A DNA stretch of 64,000 nucleotides from Bacteroidales bacterium UBA5371 (lineage in GTDB: Bacteria; Bacteroidota; Bacteroidia; Bacteroidales; P3), in the NCBI GenBank assembly GCA_002407855.1, contig DHPF01000012.1, positions 124,001-188,000 on the forward strand, written 5' to 3'. A program made the position numbers and the translations under genes. Below the pieces are notes generated by a model. The model was not told the DNA's origin. It saw nothing but the letters and a program-made list of their open reading frames with translations, and did no database searches. Of the stretch, positions 18,097 through 27,498 are shown in pieces; within the stretch, counting starts at the first letter, position 1; each line of letters starts with the position of its first letter.

Positions 18097-21000
18097 CTAT
18101 TTGATTAAATTTAATTGTCCCTTCTTCTCGAAGAGTTCGTCGTTGGTGTATTTGGTTTTATATAGCAGTCGCCATATATAGACCCCATCTTCCACAACCT
18201 TTCCTTTGTATTTTCCATCCCAAGCTGTGGTTTTTGAGAAGTAAATTCTTTCTCCCCAACGATTGTAGATTTCAAACGCCTCTATATAGACTTTATGCAT
18301 ATCAATACTAATAGGAAAGAATGTATTATTATTATCTTTTAATGGAGTGAAAGCATTAGGGAAATAGATATTGATTTCAGGAACCGAAACCAAAACAGAA
18401 TCACTCATTGTTCCACAATGAGTGTACATTAAAACATAATAGGAACCGGTTCTATTAATATATAATACAGGGGATGTTGAGCCAGTATTCCAATAATAAT
18501 TATAACAACCTTCGCAAGTAACATCAATAACCACAGGAAAATCTTCTGCAATAATGTGTTTGTTATCTATTATAGAGTAATCATCAAAGGCTTGCACCTG
18601 AGTTAAACATAGGGTAATCAAACTATCACATCCATTGACTGTTTCATAACGTTTGGTGTAGGTTCCAGGGAAAGGACAAATAAATCCATGCTGCTCATAA
18701 ACTTCTCCCTTACATATAGTGTCATAAATTGTGTCATTACTTGATGAATAGAACTTTAAGTCCAACACAATCAAACTATCACAGCCATTTACTGTTATAA
18801 TATTTTGTGAGTATATACCCTGCTCTGTTTCGTTAAAACCATTTTGTGTATATGCTTTGCCTTCACAAATAAAGGCTCTAATAGTATCGGAATAATAATT
18901 GGTTATGACTATATCTTGGATTAATGTATCCGCACAAACCCCTTCATTCAATTTTGAAATAAGCATAACAGGATACACCCCTATACTATCATAAGTGAAA
19001 GTTACGGTATCAAGAGTTGATTCCTCTTGATTATGGAATATCCATTTTGTATCATCGCAATACTTGTTGCCAATAGGTATAGTATCGTTGTTAGAAACAA
19101 TGCTTCTATTGAAAAAAGTTACTTCTTTATTACATAGGTTAATATTATAATTGAACTGAGAGAAAGGATAGTTTCTTTCAGCAACATATTTCATTATTAG
19201 TATGCAGTAAGGGTTTTCTGTAGAAGTGCATTTGCAATAGAAAGTAGAGTTATTAACTAATACCGACAACTTTCTATCGGTTGAAATTATATTATCTGGT
19301 TCGTTCTCTTTATACCATTGGTAAAAGAATCCAATAGGAGCTGTAAATGTTACTGAATCTACTGCTCCACAAGCTCTCTTACTATCATATTTACTTGCAC
19401 AACTTAAAGTAAAGTAGGCATATCCATAATGACCTCCCTCAGCACAATCGAAAGTAGCAAGACGTATTCTTATATTTTGTCCGTGATATGAAGTTAAATC
19501 TACACCCATTGTTGTCCAATCCTTCCATATTACTCCTTCATCTTCATTAATATTCCAGCCCAACTCGTTATTTGCATAGAAATTAGTATAGCCACAAATT
19601 TCATCTAATATTCTTCCATTCTCCCCAATGATAGATAACGTGAAGCGAGGTTGGTCGTTTACAGTATGGTTAGGAGTTTGTAAAACGATGGCATATTTGA
19701 GCAAAAGGAGGTCAAAATTAGTTGTGTCAATTAGGTAATTGTAGTTTATACTCTCTGACTCTGCACCATAATTCCAATTACCCAAACGAACAGACCCTAT
19801 TTCTCCTTCAGGAACGGTTGAAAGCGAATCCCCTGTTCTTATATCTTTCTCTAAGGGATTTTTATGTATGGTATGACGGCTTGTAGCACTTGCAGGGCCA
19901 TAGTCTATTATTCCAGAATTTTCATAAGGGGCTTCAAAAGTTCCGTATTGGGCAGAACAATTAGCACCTCTTATATCTAAGAAATTAAAACAATTATCTG
20001 AATAAGTAAAGAAACTTAATTTAACTGCACAACGATAATCTAAGCTATCACATAATGAATGTATATAACAAGTATAATTAGTTGCAGGGATAAGATTTGT
20101 TAAGGCACAGAAATTAGTTGTAACAGTATCATAGTATTTTTGCTCTGAATCTTCTGCCCAATACTCCACAATCCAGCCAAGAGAGGCTGTAGCAGGATTC
20201 CAATGTATTTCGGCAGAGTTTAGTTGAACATTTGTTACATGAGGATTAACGGCTTTCAAACATTGACATTGAAAAGGTGGTGGAGGGTCGGGTACTTGAC
20301 ATACTGAAGAAGTATTACAGTCAAAAGTACTAGTGCACAGATTATTAATTATTACACAAAAAGTTTCTATTGTAGTTGGAACGTTCTCAAAACTACAAAA
20401 ATTAGTATCCGTTTCTATGGTTACTCCGTTATAATCAAGGAAGACCTCCCAAATTATTGAAGTATCGGGCTCATCCCAGCTAACATACATAACATTATTG
20501 TCTGTATATACAGATACATTTGTTGCCTTTGGGCAAGGGCAAGCAGTTCTAAAACATACTGTTTTATATGAACAAGAAGAAATAGGAGAACAATCAGAAC
20601 GAACAATAAAGCAATATTGAGTATAAGGTGATAGTCCACCTATTCTTAATGTCGTTGTATCTACGTAATACATCTCACCCGTTGTAGTACATTCCAATAC
20701 CCATCTGGTTGAATCAGTACCTCCTCCCCAAGAGAGAGTAACCGAATCTGTTGTTAAATTAGAATAAGATAAATAGGTTGGTTTAGGACAATTAACCTCT
20801 GCAAAGTTTATAACAAATCCTGACAATGGAGTGTCTGTATCGGATCTAAATTTTATAGTAATGGCTGAACTATTGGAACAAAAATTAAAACTTCCATTAT
20901 TGCATCTACTCATTAATTCAGTGGTTGAAGATGGACCTCCATCATAAATAGTTATCTTACTCTTTGCACAATCCTCCAAATCATAAGTTCCAGATATTGA

Positions 21001-21204
21001 AACATAGCTTTGATTATTTGTTGAATAAAATGTAAAAGAAGCATTACAATTTGAGGAATAATTACCTGTTGCTCCCCCATTATCATATAAAGTACAATTG
21101 GAGGAAGTGGTTGAAAGATGACCTGTTATAGGCATATTAAAGGTTTGCCCAACTAAGTTAGCTGAGAAAAAAACAAGAACTATATAAGCAAATAACCTTT
21201 TCAT
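18097..21204 (-). CDS. T9SS-exported multidomain adhesin-like protein
   Basis: A secreted protein of 1035 residues. A signal peptide (about 1-19, ending NLVGQ) is followed by a CUB-like domain (about 30-132). Three fibronectin-III-like repeats follow, each opening with a Cys-Pro/Leu-Lys-Ala-type start (about 135-420). Next come a jelly-roll-like Cys-containing region, a PKD-like section (about 690-780), and two related modules ending VNGCDSL. The C-terminus is a type-B T9SS sorting domain with PNAFTP, YNRWGERIYF, WDGKYKG and YIWRLLY. It should be exported by type IX secretion and kept at or released from the cell surface. Its ligand is unknown. It interrupts the usual nfeD-floA neighbourhood. 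Confidence 0.85.
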   Translation of the reverse strand: MKRLFAYIVLVFFSANLVGQTFNMPITGHLSTTSSNCTLYDNGGATGNYSSNCNASFTFYSTNNQSYVSISGTYDLEDCAKSKITIYDGGPSSTTELMSRCNNGSFNFCSNSSAITIKFRSDTDTPLSGFVINFAEVNCPKPTYLSYSNLTTDSVTLSWGGGTDSTRWVLECTTTGEMYYVDTTTLRIGGLSPYTQYCFIVRSDCSPISSCSYKTVCFRTACPCPKATNVSVYTDNNVMYVSWDEPDTSIIWEVFLDYNGVTIETDTNFCSFENVPTTIETFCVIINNLCTSTFDCNTSSVCQVPDPPPPFQCQCLKAVNPHVTNVQLNSAEIHWNPATASLGWIVEYWAEDSEQKYYDTVTTNFCALTNLIPATNYTCYIHSLCDSLDYRCAVKLSFFTYSDNCFNFLDIRGANCSAQYGTFEAPYENSGIIDYGPASATSRHTIHKNPLEKDIRTGDSLSTVPEGEIGSVRLGNWNYGAESESINYNYLIDTTNFDLLLLKYAIVLQTPNHTVNDQPRFTLSIIGENGRILDEICGYTNFYANNELGWNINEDEGVIWKDWTTMGVDLTSYHGQNIRIRLATFDCAEGGHYGYAYFTLSCASKYDSKRACGAVDSVTFTAPIGFFYQWYKENEPDNIISTDRKLSVLVNNSTFYCKCTSTENPYCILIMKYVAERNYPFSQFNYNINLCNKEVTFFNRSIVSNNDTIPIGNKYCDDTKWIFHNQEESTLDTVTFTYDSIGVYPVMLISKLNEGVCADTLIQDIVITNYYSDTIRAFICEGKAYTQNGFNETEQGIYSQNIITVNGCDSLIVLDLKFYSSSNDTIYDTICKGEVYEQHGFICPFPGTYTKRYETVNGCDSLITLCLTQVQAFDDYSIIDNKHIIAEDFPVVIDVTCEGCYNYYWNTGSTSPVLYINRTGSYYVLMYTHCGTMSDSVLVSVPEINIYFPNAFTPLKDNNNTFFPISIDMHKVYIEAFEIYNRWGERIYFSKTTAWDGKYKGKVVEDGVYIWRLLYKTKYTNDELFEKKGQLNLIK

Positions 21205-21294
21205 TTAACACCTTATAAAATGAAATATTATTATTTATATAACACTTAAATTGGTAAAACCGCAACCAATTAGAGCAATTATTTTTATTTTCGT

Positions 21295-21759
21295 CTAAAT
21301 AGGACGTACAAATATCTTAGTTCCTTCTATCCTTTCAATCTCTATTTCTGTATTTGGGTCTAAATAAGAAGCTGTTGTAAAAGCTTCTATTCTTTGTCCA
21401 TTTATTTCAACGTTTCCAGCAGAAGCTAAACGAGTTATTGTAATTCCCCTATCTCCAACCTTAAAATCTTCTTGTTTTAATTCATTTGCCTTACCATCTA
21501 TTGCTTTATCTAAGGCAAACCTTTTCCATGTTTTGGCTCTAAGAGAATAAACTAATAGAATTGCGCAAATAAATAAAGTAACAAACAAAGAAATAGTTCC
21601 CCAAGTTGCTCCATACTCAGAATAGACTCTAAATATACCATAAATAACCATTGCTAAGCCAGATAGTCCTGCTATTGTTGTTCCGGGAATAGCTACAAGT
21701 TCCAAAATAATTAGGATTAAACCACCTATAAGGAATAAGAGAATGAAAAATAAATCCAT
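21295..21759 (-). CDS. NfeD-like membrane protein
   Basis: A 154-residue protein with three hydrophobic helices (about 3-28, 32-48 and 53-72) and a C-terminal OB-fold domain: GDRGITITRLASAGNVEINGQRIEA and IEIERIEGTKIFVRPI are typical of the NfeD soluble domain. The protein is thought to act with flotillins. It starts 12 bp after clpS on the same strand. Confidence 0.88.
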   Translation of the reverse strand: MDLFFILLFLIGGLILIILELVAIPGTTIAGLSGLAMVIYGIFRVYSEYGATWGTISLFVTLFICAILLVYSLRAKTWKRFALDKAIDGKANELKQEDFKVGDRGITITRLASAGNVEINGQRIEAFTTASYLDPNTEIEIERIEGTKIFVRPI

Positions 21760-21771
21760 AAATTTAATATT

Positions 21772-22056
21772 TTATCTGATTTCTACTTTAAGTTTCTTTT
21801 CAACTAATGCATTATACATCTTCAATAACTCATCGTAACTTCCATGTTTAACAGCACAAAGTCCCTTTCTATCTACAATGTTTGCACAATTGGAAGCCTG
21901 CTCGTAACTTAAATTACATATTGCAACCAAACACTCAATAACATAATCAAAGGTATGAATATTATCGTTAAAAAGTATTAGTTCATTACCTTCTTCCTTA
22001 ACTGTATCTAAGCAAGCAACTTCTTCTGGATTAGGATTAGTATAAATATTACCCAT
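21772..22056 (-). CDS. clpS: ClpS-type Clp protease adaptor
   Basis: A protein of about 94 residues when started at MGNIYTNPNPEE; an ATG nine codons earlier is also open. The core NELILFNDNIHTFDYVIECLV is the Bacteroidota form of the ClpS N-degron-binding groove (usual E. coli motif NDDYTPMEFV). It is followed by the conserved helices QASNCANIVDRKG and KHGSYDELLKMYNAL. It would deliver substrates to ClpA/ClpC-ClpP. Confidence 0.85.
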   Translation of the reverse strand: MGNIYTNPNPEEVACLDTVKEEGNELILFNDNIHTFDYVIECLVAICNLSYEQASNCANIVDRKGLCAVKHGSYDELLKMYNALVEKKLKVEIR

Positions 22057-22138
22057 CAATAAACTTGTATTTTGATAAGGCAAAGATAAAAAATATTTTA
22101 ATAATCAAGTATTTTTACTGTAAATAAGCTTTGATTAT

Positions 22139-23935
22139 CTACATCTTTTGTGGAACTTTTATGCCCAATAGCTCCATTGCTGACTTAATAATATTGCCAC
22201 AAAAGGCAGAAAGACAAACACGCATCTTTATTATATCTTCGTTTTCATCACTAAGTATTTTGGTGTCTTGATAAAAAGCGTTGAAGCTCTTTGCTAAATC
22301 GTAAACATAATTAGCAATTAAAGCAGGTGAAAAACTTTCTCCTGCTTGCGACACTACCATAGGATAAGTATATAAAGTTCTCAGAACATCTAATTCCTTA
22401 GAATTTATTTCCAAATTATTAGCATCAAGTCGCAAATGGTCTACAATAATACCTTTCTCACTCTCTGCCTTACGCAAAATGGAAGAAATACGAGCATAAG
22501 TATATTGTATAAATGGACCTGTATTTCCATTGAAATCAATAGACTCCTCTGGATTGAAAAGCATATTCTTTGCAGGATCAACTTTTAATATAAAATACTT
22601 TAATGCTCCCATAGCTAACATCCAATGAAGCTTTTCAGCTTCTTTCTCAGAGAAGTCATCAATCTTGCCATGCTCTAAGGTTTGGTTTTGTGCAGAAATT
22701 ATCATTTGCTCAACCAAATCATCAGCGTCAACCACTGTACCTTCTCTTGATTTCATCTTTCCCTGAGGCAATTCAACCATACCATAAGAAAGATGATAAA
22801 GATGCTCTGCCCACTCAAAGCCTAATTTCTTTAATATTATCTTTAAGACATCAAAATGGTAGTTTTGTTCGTTGCCCACAACATAAAGCAATTTATCGGA
22901 GTTGAAATCCTTATGTCTTAAATAAGCTGTACCTAAATCCTGAGTCATATAAACAGAAGTCCCATCAGAACGTTGCAGAAGTTTCTCATCTAATCCTTCA
23001 GCAGTCAAATCACACCATACACTTTTATCCTCTCTCTGATAAAAGACACCTTTTTCCAAGCCCTCTTTAACCAACTCTTTACCTAAAAGATATGTTTCAG
23101 ACTCATAGTAAATCTTATCAAAATCAATCCCTAACTTATAATATGTTGCATCAAACCCTTCATAAACCCAACCATTCATCTTCTCCCAAAGCTCAATAAC
23201 CTCTTTATCCTTATTTTCCCACTTACGCAACATATCAGCGGCACTTAAAATAATTGGAGCATTCTTTTCTGCCTCTTGCCTATTCATTCCTTCTTTTTCC
23301 AAAGCCTCAATCTGACGCTTGTATTCCTTATCAAAAAGCACATAATATTTTCCTACCAAATGGTCGCCTTTTAGTCCAGAAGACTCAGGCGTCTCTCCAT
23401 TCCCAAAGAGTTGCCAAGCCAACATAGACTTACAAATATGAATCCCCCTATCATTAACTAAATTTACCTTTCTTACAGCATAACCATTAGCCTTTAAGAT
23501 TTCAGCCACGCTCCAACCAAGTAAATTATTACGTATATGCCCCAGATGTAAAGGTTTGTTGGTATTAGGAGAGGAATATTCCACCACAACAGGCTTTTCA
23601 TCTCTTATAGGTTTGCAACCAAATGTCTGCCTTGACTTATAAGTATCTAAGAACTCTAACCAATACTTTGGCTCAACAACAAAATTTAAAAAGCCCTTAA
23701 TAACGTTAAAACTTTTTATCTGAGAGCAATTCTCAATCACATAATTTCCTATTTCGTTAGCAATTATCTCAGCAGGCTTTCTAATCTCTTTTACAAAAGC
23801 AAATACAACTAAGGTAAAATCACCCACAAACTCTTTTTTTGTTGCAGAAAGAGTAATGTCTTGTGATTTAGTAGAGATACCATAAAGCGAATTTAAAGCC
23901 TTGCTAATAGATTCTTGCAATAACAAATCAATCAT
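22139..23935 (-). CDS. argS: Arginyl-tRNA synthetase
   Basis: A 598-residue class I aminoacyl-tRNA synthetase. An Arg-tRNA N-terminal additional domain (about 1-95) precedes the HIGH-type motif SSPNTNKPLHLGHIRNN (about 122-138). The KMSK equivalent is GKMKSREGTVVDADDL, the form usual in this phylum. The DALR anticodon-binding domain ends the protein. Full length. It diverges from dapD with overlapping control regions between them. Confidence 0.96.
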   Translation of the reverse strand: MIDLLLQESISKALNSLYGISTKSQDITLSATKKEFVGDFTLVVFAFVKEIRKPAEIIANEIGNYVIENCSQIKSFNVIKGFLNFVVEPKYWLEFLDTYKSRQTFGCKPIRDEKPVVVEYSSPNTNKPLHLGHIRNNLLGWSVAEILKANGYAVRKVNLVNDRGIHICKSMLAWQLFGNGETPESSGLKGDHLVGKYYVLFDKEYKRQIEALEKEGMNRQEAEKNAPIILSAADMLRKWENKDKEVIELWEKMNGWVYEGFDATYYKLGIDFDKIYYESETYLLGKELVKEGLEKGVFYQREDKSVWCDLTAEGLDEKLLQRSDGTSVYMTQDLGTAYLRHKDFNSDKLLYVVGNEQNYHFDVLKIILKKLGFEWAEHLYHLSYGMVELPQGKMKSREGTVVDADDLVEQMIISAQNQTLEHGKIDDFSEKEAEKLHWMLAMGALKYFILKVDPAKNMLFNPEESIDFNGNTGPFIQYTYARISSILRKAESEKGIIVDHLRLDANNLEINSKELDVLRTLYTYPMVVSQAGESFSPALIANYVYDLAKSFNAFYQDTKILSDENEDIIKMRVCLSAFCGNIIKSAMELLGIKVPQKM

Positions 23936-23961
23936 CCTAAATATTATTATAGTTAAATAAT

Positions 23962-23993
23962 TTGCAAAGATAATAAGTTTTTATGTAGTTTTG
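23962..23993 (+). promoter_or_regulatory. Divergent promoters of dapD (+) and argS (-)
   Basis: For dapD, TTTG ending at 23964 and TAGTTTTG at 23986-23993 are 21 bp apart. On the minus strand 23965-23972 reads TATCTTTG, a -7 box for argS. The two elements interleave in an 86-bp gap, so the promoters may compete. Confidence 0.6.
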
Positions 23994-24021
23994 TAATTCA
24001 AAAAAATATAAGTAACGCATT

Positions 24022-24831
24022 ATGCAAAAAGAAATGATTGAAAGAGCTTGGGAAAACAGAAATTTACTCAAAGACACCAAGGTTCAAAATGCAATTAGAG
24101 AAACTATTGAGCTTTTGGACAAGGGAAAAATTAGGGTTTGTGAAAAAGTAAACGAAGATTGGCTGATTAATGACTGGGTTAAAAAAGCAGTTATTCTTTA
24201 TTTCCCCATTTGTAATATGCAAACAATGGAGCTTGGTCAAATGGAGTTTTATGACAAAATACCTTTGAAAAAGGATTTCGCAAGCCTGAGCGTTAGAGTT
24301 GTTCCTATTGCTACGGCACGTTATGGTTCTTTCTTAAACAAAGGGGTTATTATGATGCCTTCTTATGTTAATATTGGGGCTTATGTTGATAGCGACACAA
24401 TGATTGATACTTGGGCAACTGTTGGTTCTTGTGCTCAAATTGGCAAACGTGTTCATTTGAGTGGTGGAGTTGGAATTGGAGGAGTATTAGAGCCTGTTGG
24501 AGCTAAGCCTGTGATAGTAGAAGATGATTGTTTTATAGGTTCTCGCTGCATTATTGTGGAAGGCGTAAGGGTATGTAAGGGAGCTGTGCTTGGAGCCAAC
24601 ACTACTCTGACTGCTTCTACAAGAATAATTGATGTAAGTGGGAAAGAACCTATTGAATACAAATCTTACATTCCTGAAAACTCAGTTGTAATTCCTGGAA
24701 ACATAGAAAAGGAGTTTCCAGCAGGAAAATATAATGTTAATTGTGCTTTAATCATTGGGAAACGAAAAGAATCCACCAATACCAAGACTTCTTTAAATGA
24801 TACCCTAAGGGAATTTCAAGTGTCGGTTTAA
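24022..24831 (+). CDS. dapD: Tetrahydrodipicolinate N-succinyltransferase
   Basis: A 269-residue left-handed beta-helix acyltransferase. It succinylates tetrahydrodipicolinate in the succinylase branch of lysine and meso-diaminopimelate synthesis. The core MMPSYVNIGAYVDSDTMID, TWATVGSCAQIGKRVHLS and GGVGIGGVLEP (about 113-158) is diagnostic, and hexapeptide repeats are evident. Length is normal. Confidence 0.95.
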   Translation: MQKEMIERAWENRNLLKDTKVQNAIRETIELLDKGKIRVCEKVNEDWLINDWVKKAVILYFPICNMQTMELGQMEFYDKIPLKKDFASLSVRVVPIATARYGSFLNKGVIMMPSYVNIGAYVDSDTMIDTWATVGSCAQIGKRVHLSGGVGIGGVLEPVGAKPVIVEDDCFIGSRCIIVEGVRVCKGAVLGANTTLTASTRIIDVSGKEPIEYKSYIPENSVVIPGNIEKEFPAGKYNVNCALIIGKRKESTNTKTSLNDTLREFQVSV

Positions 24832-24833
24832 AA

Positions 24834-25295
24834 CTACTCTTTTGCTTTTCTTCTACCAAAGATACAACATCTTTTCTTTGGCTTTTCTTTATTAGATTTT
24901 AATTCCTCTTGATTAGGGTTTGATTTTTCTACCCATAAACTTGTCTTTTGGTCAAATTGTTTCTGACTAAAGAAAAGGTCTTTCTTAATATTTGAAAGGA
25001 AATCTAACTCCTCCTTGCTCCTTTCCTCTTGGTTGCAAGCCAAAACATCCGATGGTACCATATCGGAATTTTTATCCAAAACGGCATAAACTAAATAGCC
25101 TTTCTTGTTATATAATAAAGAATAGTTATCAAGAGTTTTTGCCCATGAAATTCTTTCATCGCCTTGTAAAATATAGGTTAAGGTCTTTCCATTAGGCTGT
25201 TTTATGGTTATAGGAGTCTTGTTTGCCGGAACACTAAACGCCAAGCCTATTATAGATAAGACTGCTACAAATATTAAAATTAATCCGTTTTTCAT
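24834..25295 (-). CDS. Small secreted protein resembling an M6-metalloprotease propeptide
   Basis: A 153-residue protein with a signal peptide (about 1-21). The segment PITIKQPNGKTLTYILQGDE, followed by WAKTLDNYSLLYNKKGYLVYAVLD, resembles the N-terminal domain found before M6-type secreted metalloproteases in Bacteroidota. No protease domain follows. The tail is Lys-rich with a Cys pair (KKRCCIFGRRKAKE). The start is preceded by AAGGAGG, a strong Shine-Dalgarno rarely seen in this window. Function unknown; the family resemblance is my judgement. Confidence 0.55.
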   Translation of the reverse strand: MKNGLILIFVAVLSIIGLAFSVPANKTPITIKQPNGKTLTYILQGDERISWAKTLDNYSLLYNKKGYLVYAVLDKNSDMVPSDVLACNQEERSKEELDFLSNIKKDLFFSQKQFDQKTSLWVEKSNPNQEELKSNKEKPKKRCCIFGRRKAKE

Positions 25296-25321
25296 AAAAT
25301 CCTCCTTTTTATTTCTTTTTG

Positions 25322-25329
25322 CAAATCTA
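25322..25329 (-). promoter_or_regulatory. -7 box upstream of the M6-propeptide-like gene
   Basis: The minus strand reads TAGATTTG between the mnmA stop and the next start codon, so this gene may have its own promoter. Confidence 0.4.
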
Positions 25330-26433
25330 CTAAAAAATCATTTCACCACTACACACAATGTCATTATTTTCATAAATTACTATACTCTGACCCTGCATTG
25401 GTGCAAAGACAGGATTATCAAAAACTATATCTGCTTCCTTATCAAAGAATATAACCTTAGCCTTTTCACCTTCCTCCTTACCTCTTATCTTCACTTTAAA
25501 GGTGTGCTCATTGCTTAGAATAGAATATTTTATAAAGTTAATATCCCTTATTCGTATCTCTTTCTTATAACAAAGCGATTTGCTGCCAACCTTTAAGGTA
25601 TTTTCCTTATAAGAAATTGAATTTATGTATTGCTTTTCAGAAAGTGAAATATTAAAACCTCTACACTGCCCAATGGTATAGAAAGGATAACCATTATGAT
25701 TGCCTATTATCCTATCTTCATTATCTATAACATTTCCTTCATTTAATTGGGATAACTCTGGGTGTTTTCTAATTAAAAACTCTTGATAGTTTTTCTCTCC
25801 TAAAAAACAAATGCCATAGCTCTCACGCTTTTTTGCTATATCTTCAAAACCTTTCTCTCTAATCAAATTCTTAATATCCTCTTTCAGATAATTGCCCAAA
25901 GGAAATATTATTTGAGAAAGTGCCTCTTGACTAAGACGACAAAGCATATACGACTGGTCCTTCCATTTGTCTTTTGCCTGAGAAAGAACATATCTTTTGT
26001 TTTCTTTTCTTATATTTGCATAATGTCCTGTTGCAATATAATCACACGAGTATTTGCTTTTAAGACTTAAAAGAGTAGGAATTTTTAAAGCTTGATTGCA
26101 ATGGACACAGATGTTAGGGGTTTTACCATTAATATATTGTGTAGAAAAATAATCAATAACCCTTTCTTCAAACTCTTTTTTAATATTGTAACGATAGAGT
26201 TCAAAACCTATTTTATCAGCTTTTTCTTTTAGTTGATTGTAATTTGATTCTAATAAATTAAAACTTGATTCTAATAATTTATCTCTTGATTCTAATTTAG
26301 TGGAATTTGATTCTAATTCATCAAACATATCAAGCCAAATTCCAATAATATGAAATCCTTTTTCTTTAAGTAAAAGAGCAGTAGCCAAACTATCAACCCC
26401 TCCACTCAAACCCACTAATACTCTTTTTTGCAT
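25330..26433 (-). CDS. mnmA: tRNA-specific 2-thiouridylase MnmA with in-frame repeat insertion
   Basis: A 367-residue enzyme that thiolates U34 of tRNA-Lys, Glu and Gln. The PP-loop GLSGGVDS is at about 8-15, the catalytic cysteines are in NICVHCNQ (about 109) and SYGICFLG (about 208), and the target-binding GHYA is present. Residues about 38-66 are an unusual insert in which LES recurs at 40, 47, 54 and 61. It is encoded by four copies of the 21-bp family A repeat. Relatives normally pass directly from this strand to the helix that here begins KEKADKIGF. All catalytic residues are intact, so the enzyme is probably active. Confidence 0.93.
   Translation of the reverse strand: MQKRVLVGLSGGVDSLATALLLKEKGFHIIGIWLDMFDELESNSTKLESRDKLLESSFNLLESNYNQLKEKADKIGFELYRYNIKKEFEERVIDYFSTQYINGKTPNICVHCNQALKIPTLLSLKSKYSCDYIATGHYANIRKENKRYVLSQAKDKWKDQSYMLCRLSQEALSQIIFPLGNYLKEDIKNLIREKGFEDIAKKRESYGICFLGEKNYQEFLIRKHPELSQLNEGNVIDNEDRIIGNHNGYPFYTIGQCRGFNISLSEKQYINSISYKENTLKVGSKSLCYKKEIRIRDINFIKYSILSNEHTFKVKIRGKEEGEKAKVIFFDKEADIVFDNPVFAPMQGQSIVIYENNDIVCSGEMIF
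26242..26317. repeat. 21-bp repeat array inside mnmA, 4 copies (family A)
   Basis: TTGATTCTA starts at 26244, 26265, 26286 and 26307, exactly 21 bp apart. Because 21 bp is seven codons, each unit adds one heptad beginning Leu-Glu-Ser without shifting the frame. Confidence 0.93.
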
Positions 26434-26475
26434 TTCTTATTGAAAGGAAAACATCAATAATCTTAATGATATAGC

Positions 26476-27498
26476 TTAATCCTTGTTAAATAGTGATTGC
26501 AAGGCTTTGATGCTTTCCTTATCAGTATATATTGGTGTCTTTGGTTTAGGTTCAAGCAATATTATATAATTTTCTCCAACCTTCTCTCCTATTCCTTTTA
26601 TTGCATCAAGATTAGCATAAACCATAAGTTTCTTATTCAATTGTAAAATATTGTCTATTCCTAATACATCTAAAAACTCATCAATATTATTTATACAGGA
26701 AATCTCTTCTGAATTAAATAGAACGATCTTCATACGCTTGCCTGTCTGATAAAAATAGGCTATATCCTTTGTTTCAATATATCTATCGCTTCTACCGAAA
26801 TCAACTCTTATTTTCTCATTTAACATATTTCCATTTTGCCAAGTTTGAGTTTTTACGCAATTGCCAATGGAGTCAAAGTACTTCCAATTGCCCACTGGCT
26901 TATCATCTTTATAGTCTCCCTTAATCTTTATTTTCTGAAAATAGTAGAAATCTTCGTAAGGTCCATTCCTCTTATCGTCTTTGTAAGTGTAGTAGAAATA
27001 CCCTCTTATGTATGTGTTCTTATAGTAAATACCATTACGTTTATCCTTATAGTAGTTTATGGTTTCTACCAATACCTTGTCCTTATCCCAATAATTGAAC
27101 TCCCCATTCCGCATTCCGTTTAGATACCTCTCTTCTGCAATCTTATGTCCTTGCGTATCATAGAATAACCATAGGCTATCTTTCTTTTTGTTCAAATAGA
27201 AACCTTCCGAAATTAGCTTTGTGTCTTTGCCAAACATCTTTGTTTTGCCTTTTTTCCCATTTTCAGAGAATTCCGTTTGGGCTTTAATGGTCTTACCATC
27301 TTCATAGAAATAGGTAAAAGTACCTATCTCGTAATTGTCTTTAAAATTACCTTCGTAAATCTTATTACCCTTCTTATCTACTTTTGACCAATAGCCTTGC
27401 TTACGCCCTTTCTCGTCGGTCTTATTCTGTCCATAAACACTCTGAGAAAGAACTCCCAAAAGCATAATAACTAATAATAAACTAATTCTTCTTTTCAT
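26476..27498 (-). CDS. Secreted MORN-repeat (toxin-antitoxin YwqK-like) protein
   Basis: A 340-residue protein from MKRRISLLLV, chosen because it gives a proper signal peptide (cleaved near SVYGQ); upstream ATGs add only a polar leader. It has at least eight MORN-like units of the G-x-Y/F-x-D/N-x-K-x-G-x-W/F type between residues 25 and 230 (for example GRKQGYW, GTFTYFYEDGK and GNWKYFDSIGN). The C-terminus is unrecognised. Such proteins are common in the Bacteroidota envelope, with no settled function. It overlaps the end of gmhB by 17 bp. Confidence 0.78.
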   Translation of the reverse strand: MKRRISLLLVIMLLGVLSQSVYGQNKTDEKGRKQGYWSKVDKKGNKIYEGNFKDNYEIGTFTYFYEDGKTIKAQTEFSENGKKGKTKMFGKDTKLISEGFYLNKKKDSLWLFYDTQGHKIAEERYLNGMRNGEFNYWDKDKVLVETINYYKDKRNGIYYKNTYIRGYFYYTYKDDKRNGPYEDFYYFQKIKIKGDYKDDKPVGNWKYFDSIGNCVKTQTWQNGNMLNEKIRVDFGRSDRYIETKDIAYFYQTGKRMKIVLFNSEEISCINNIDEFLDVLGIDNILQLNKKLMVYANLDAIKGIGEKVGENYIILLEPKPKTPIYTDKESIKALQSLFNKD

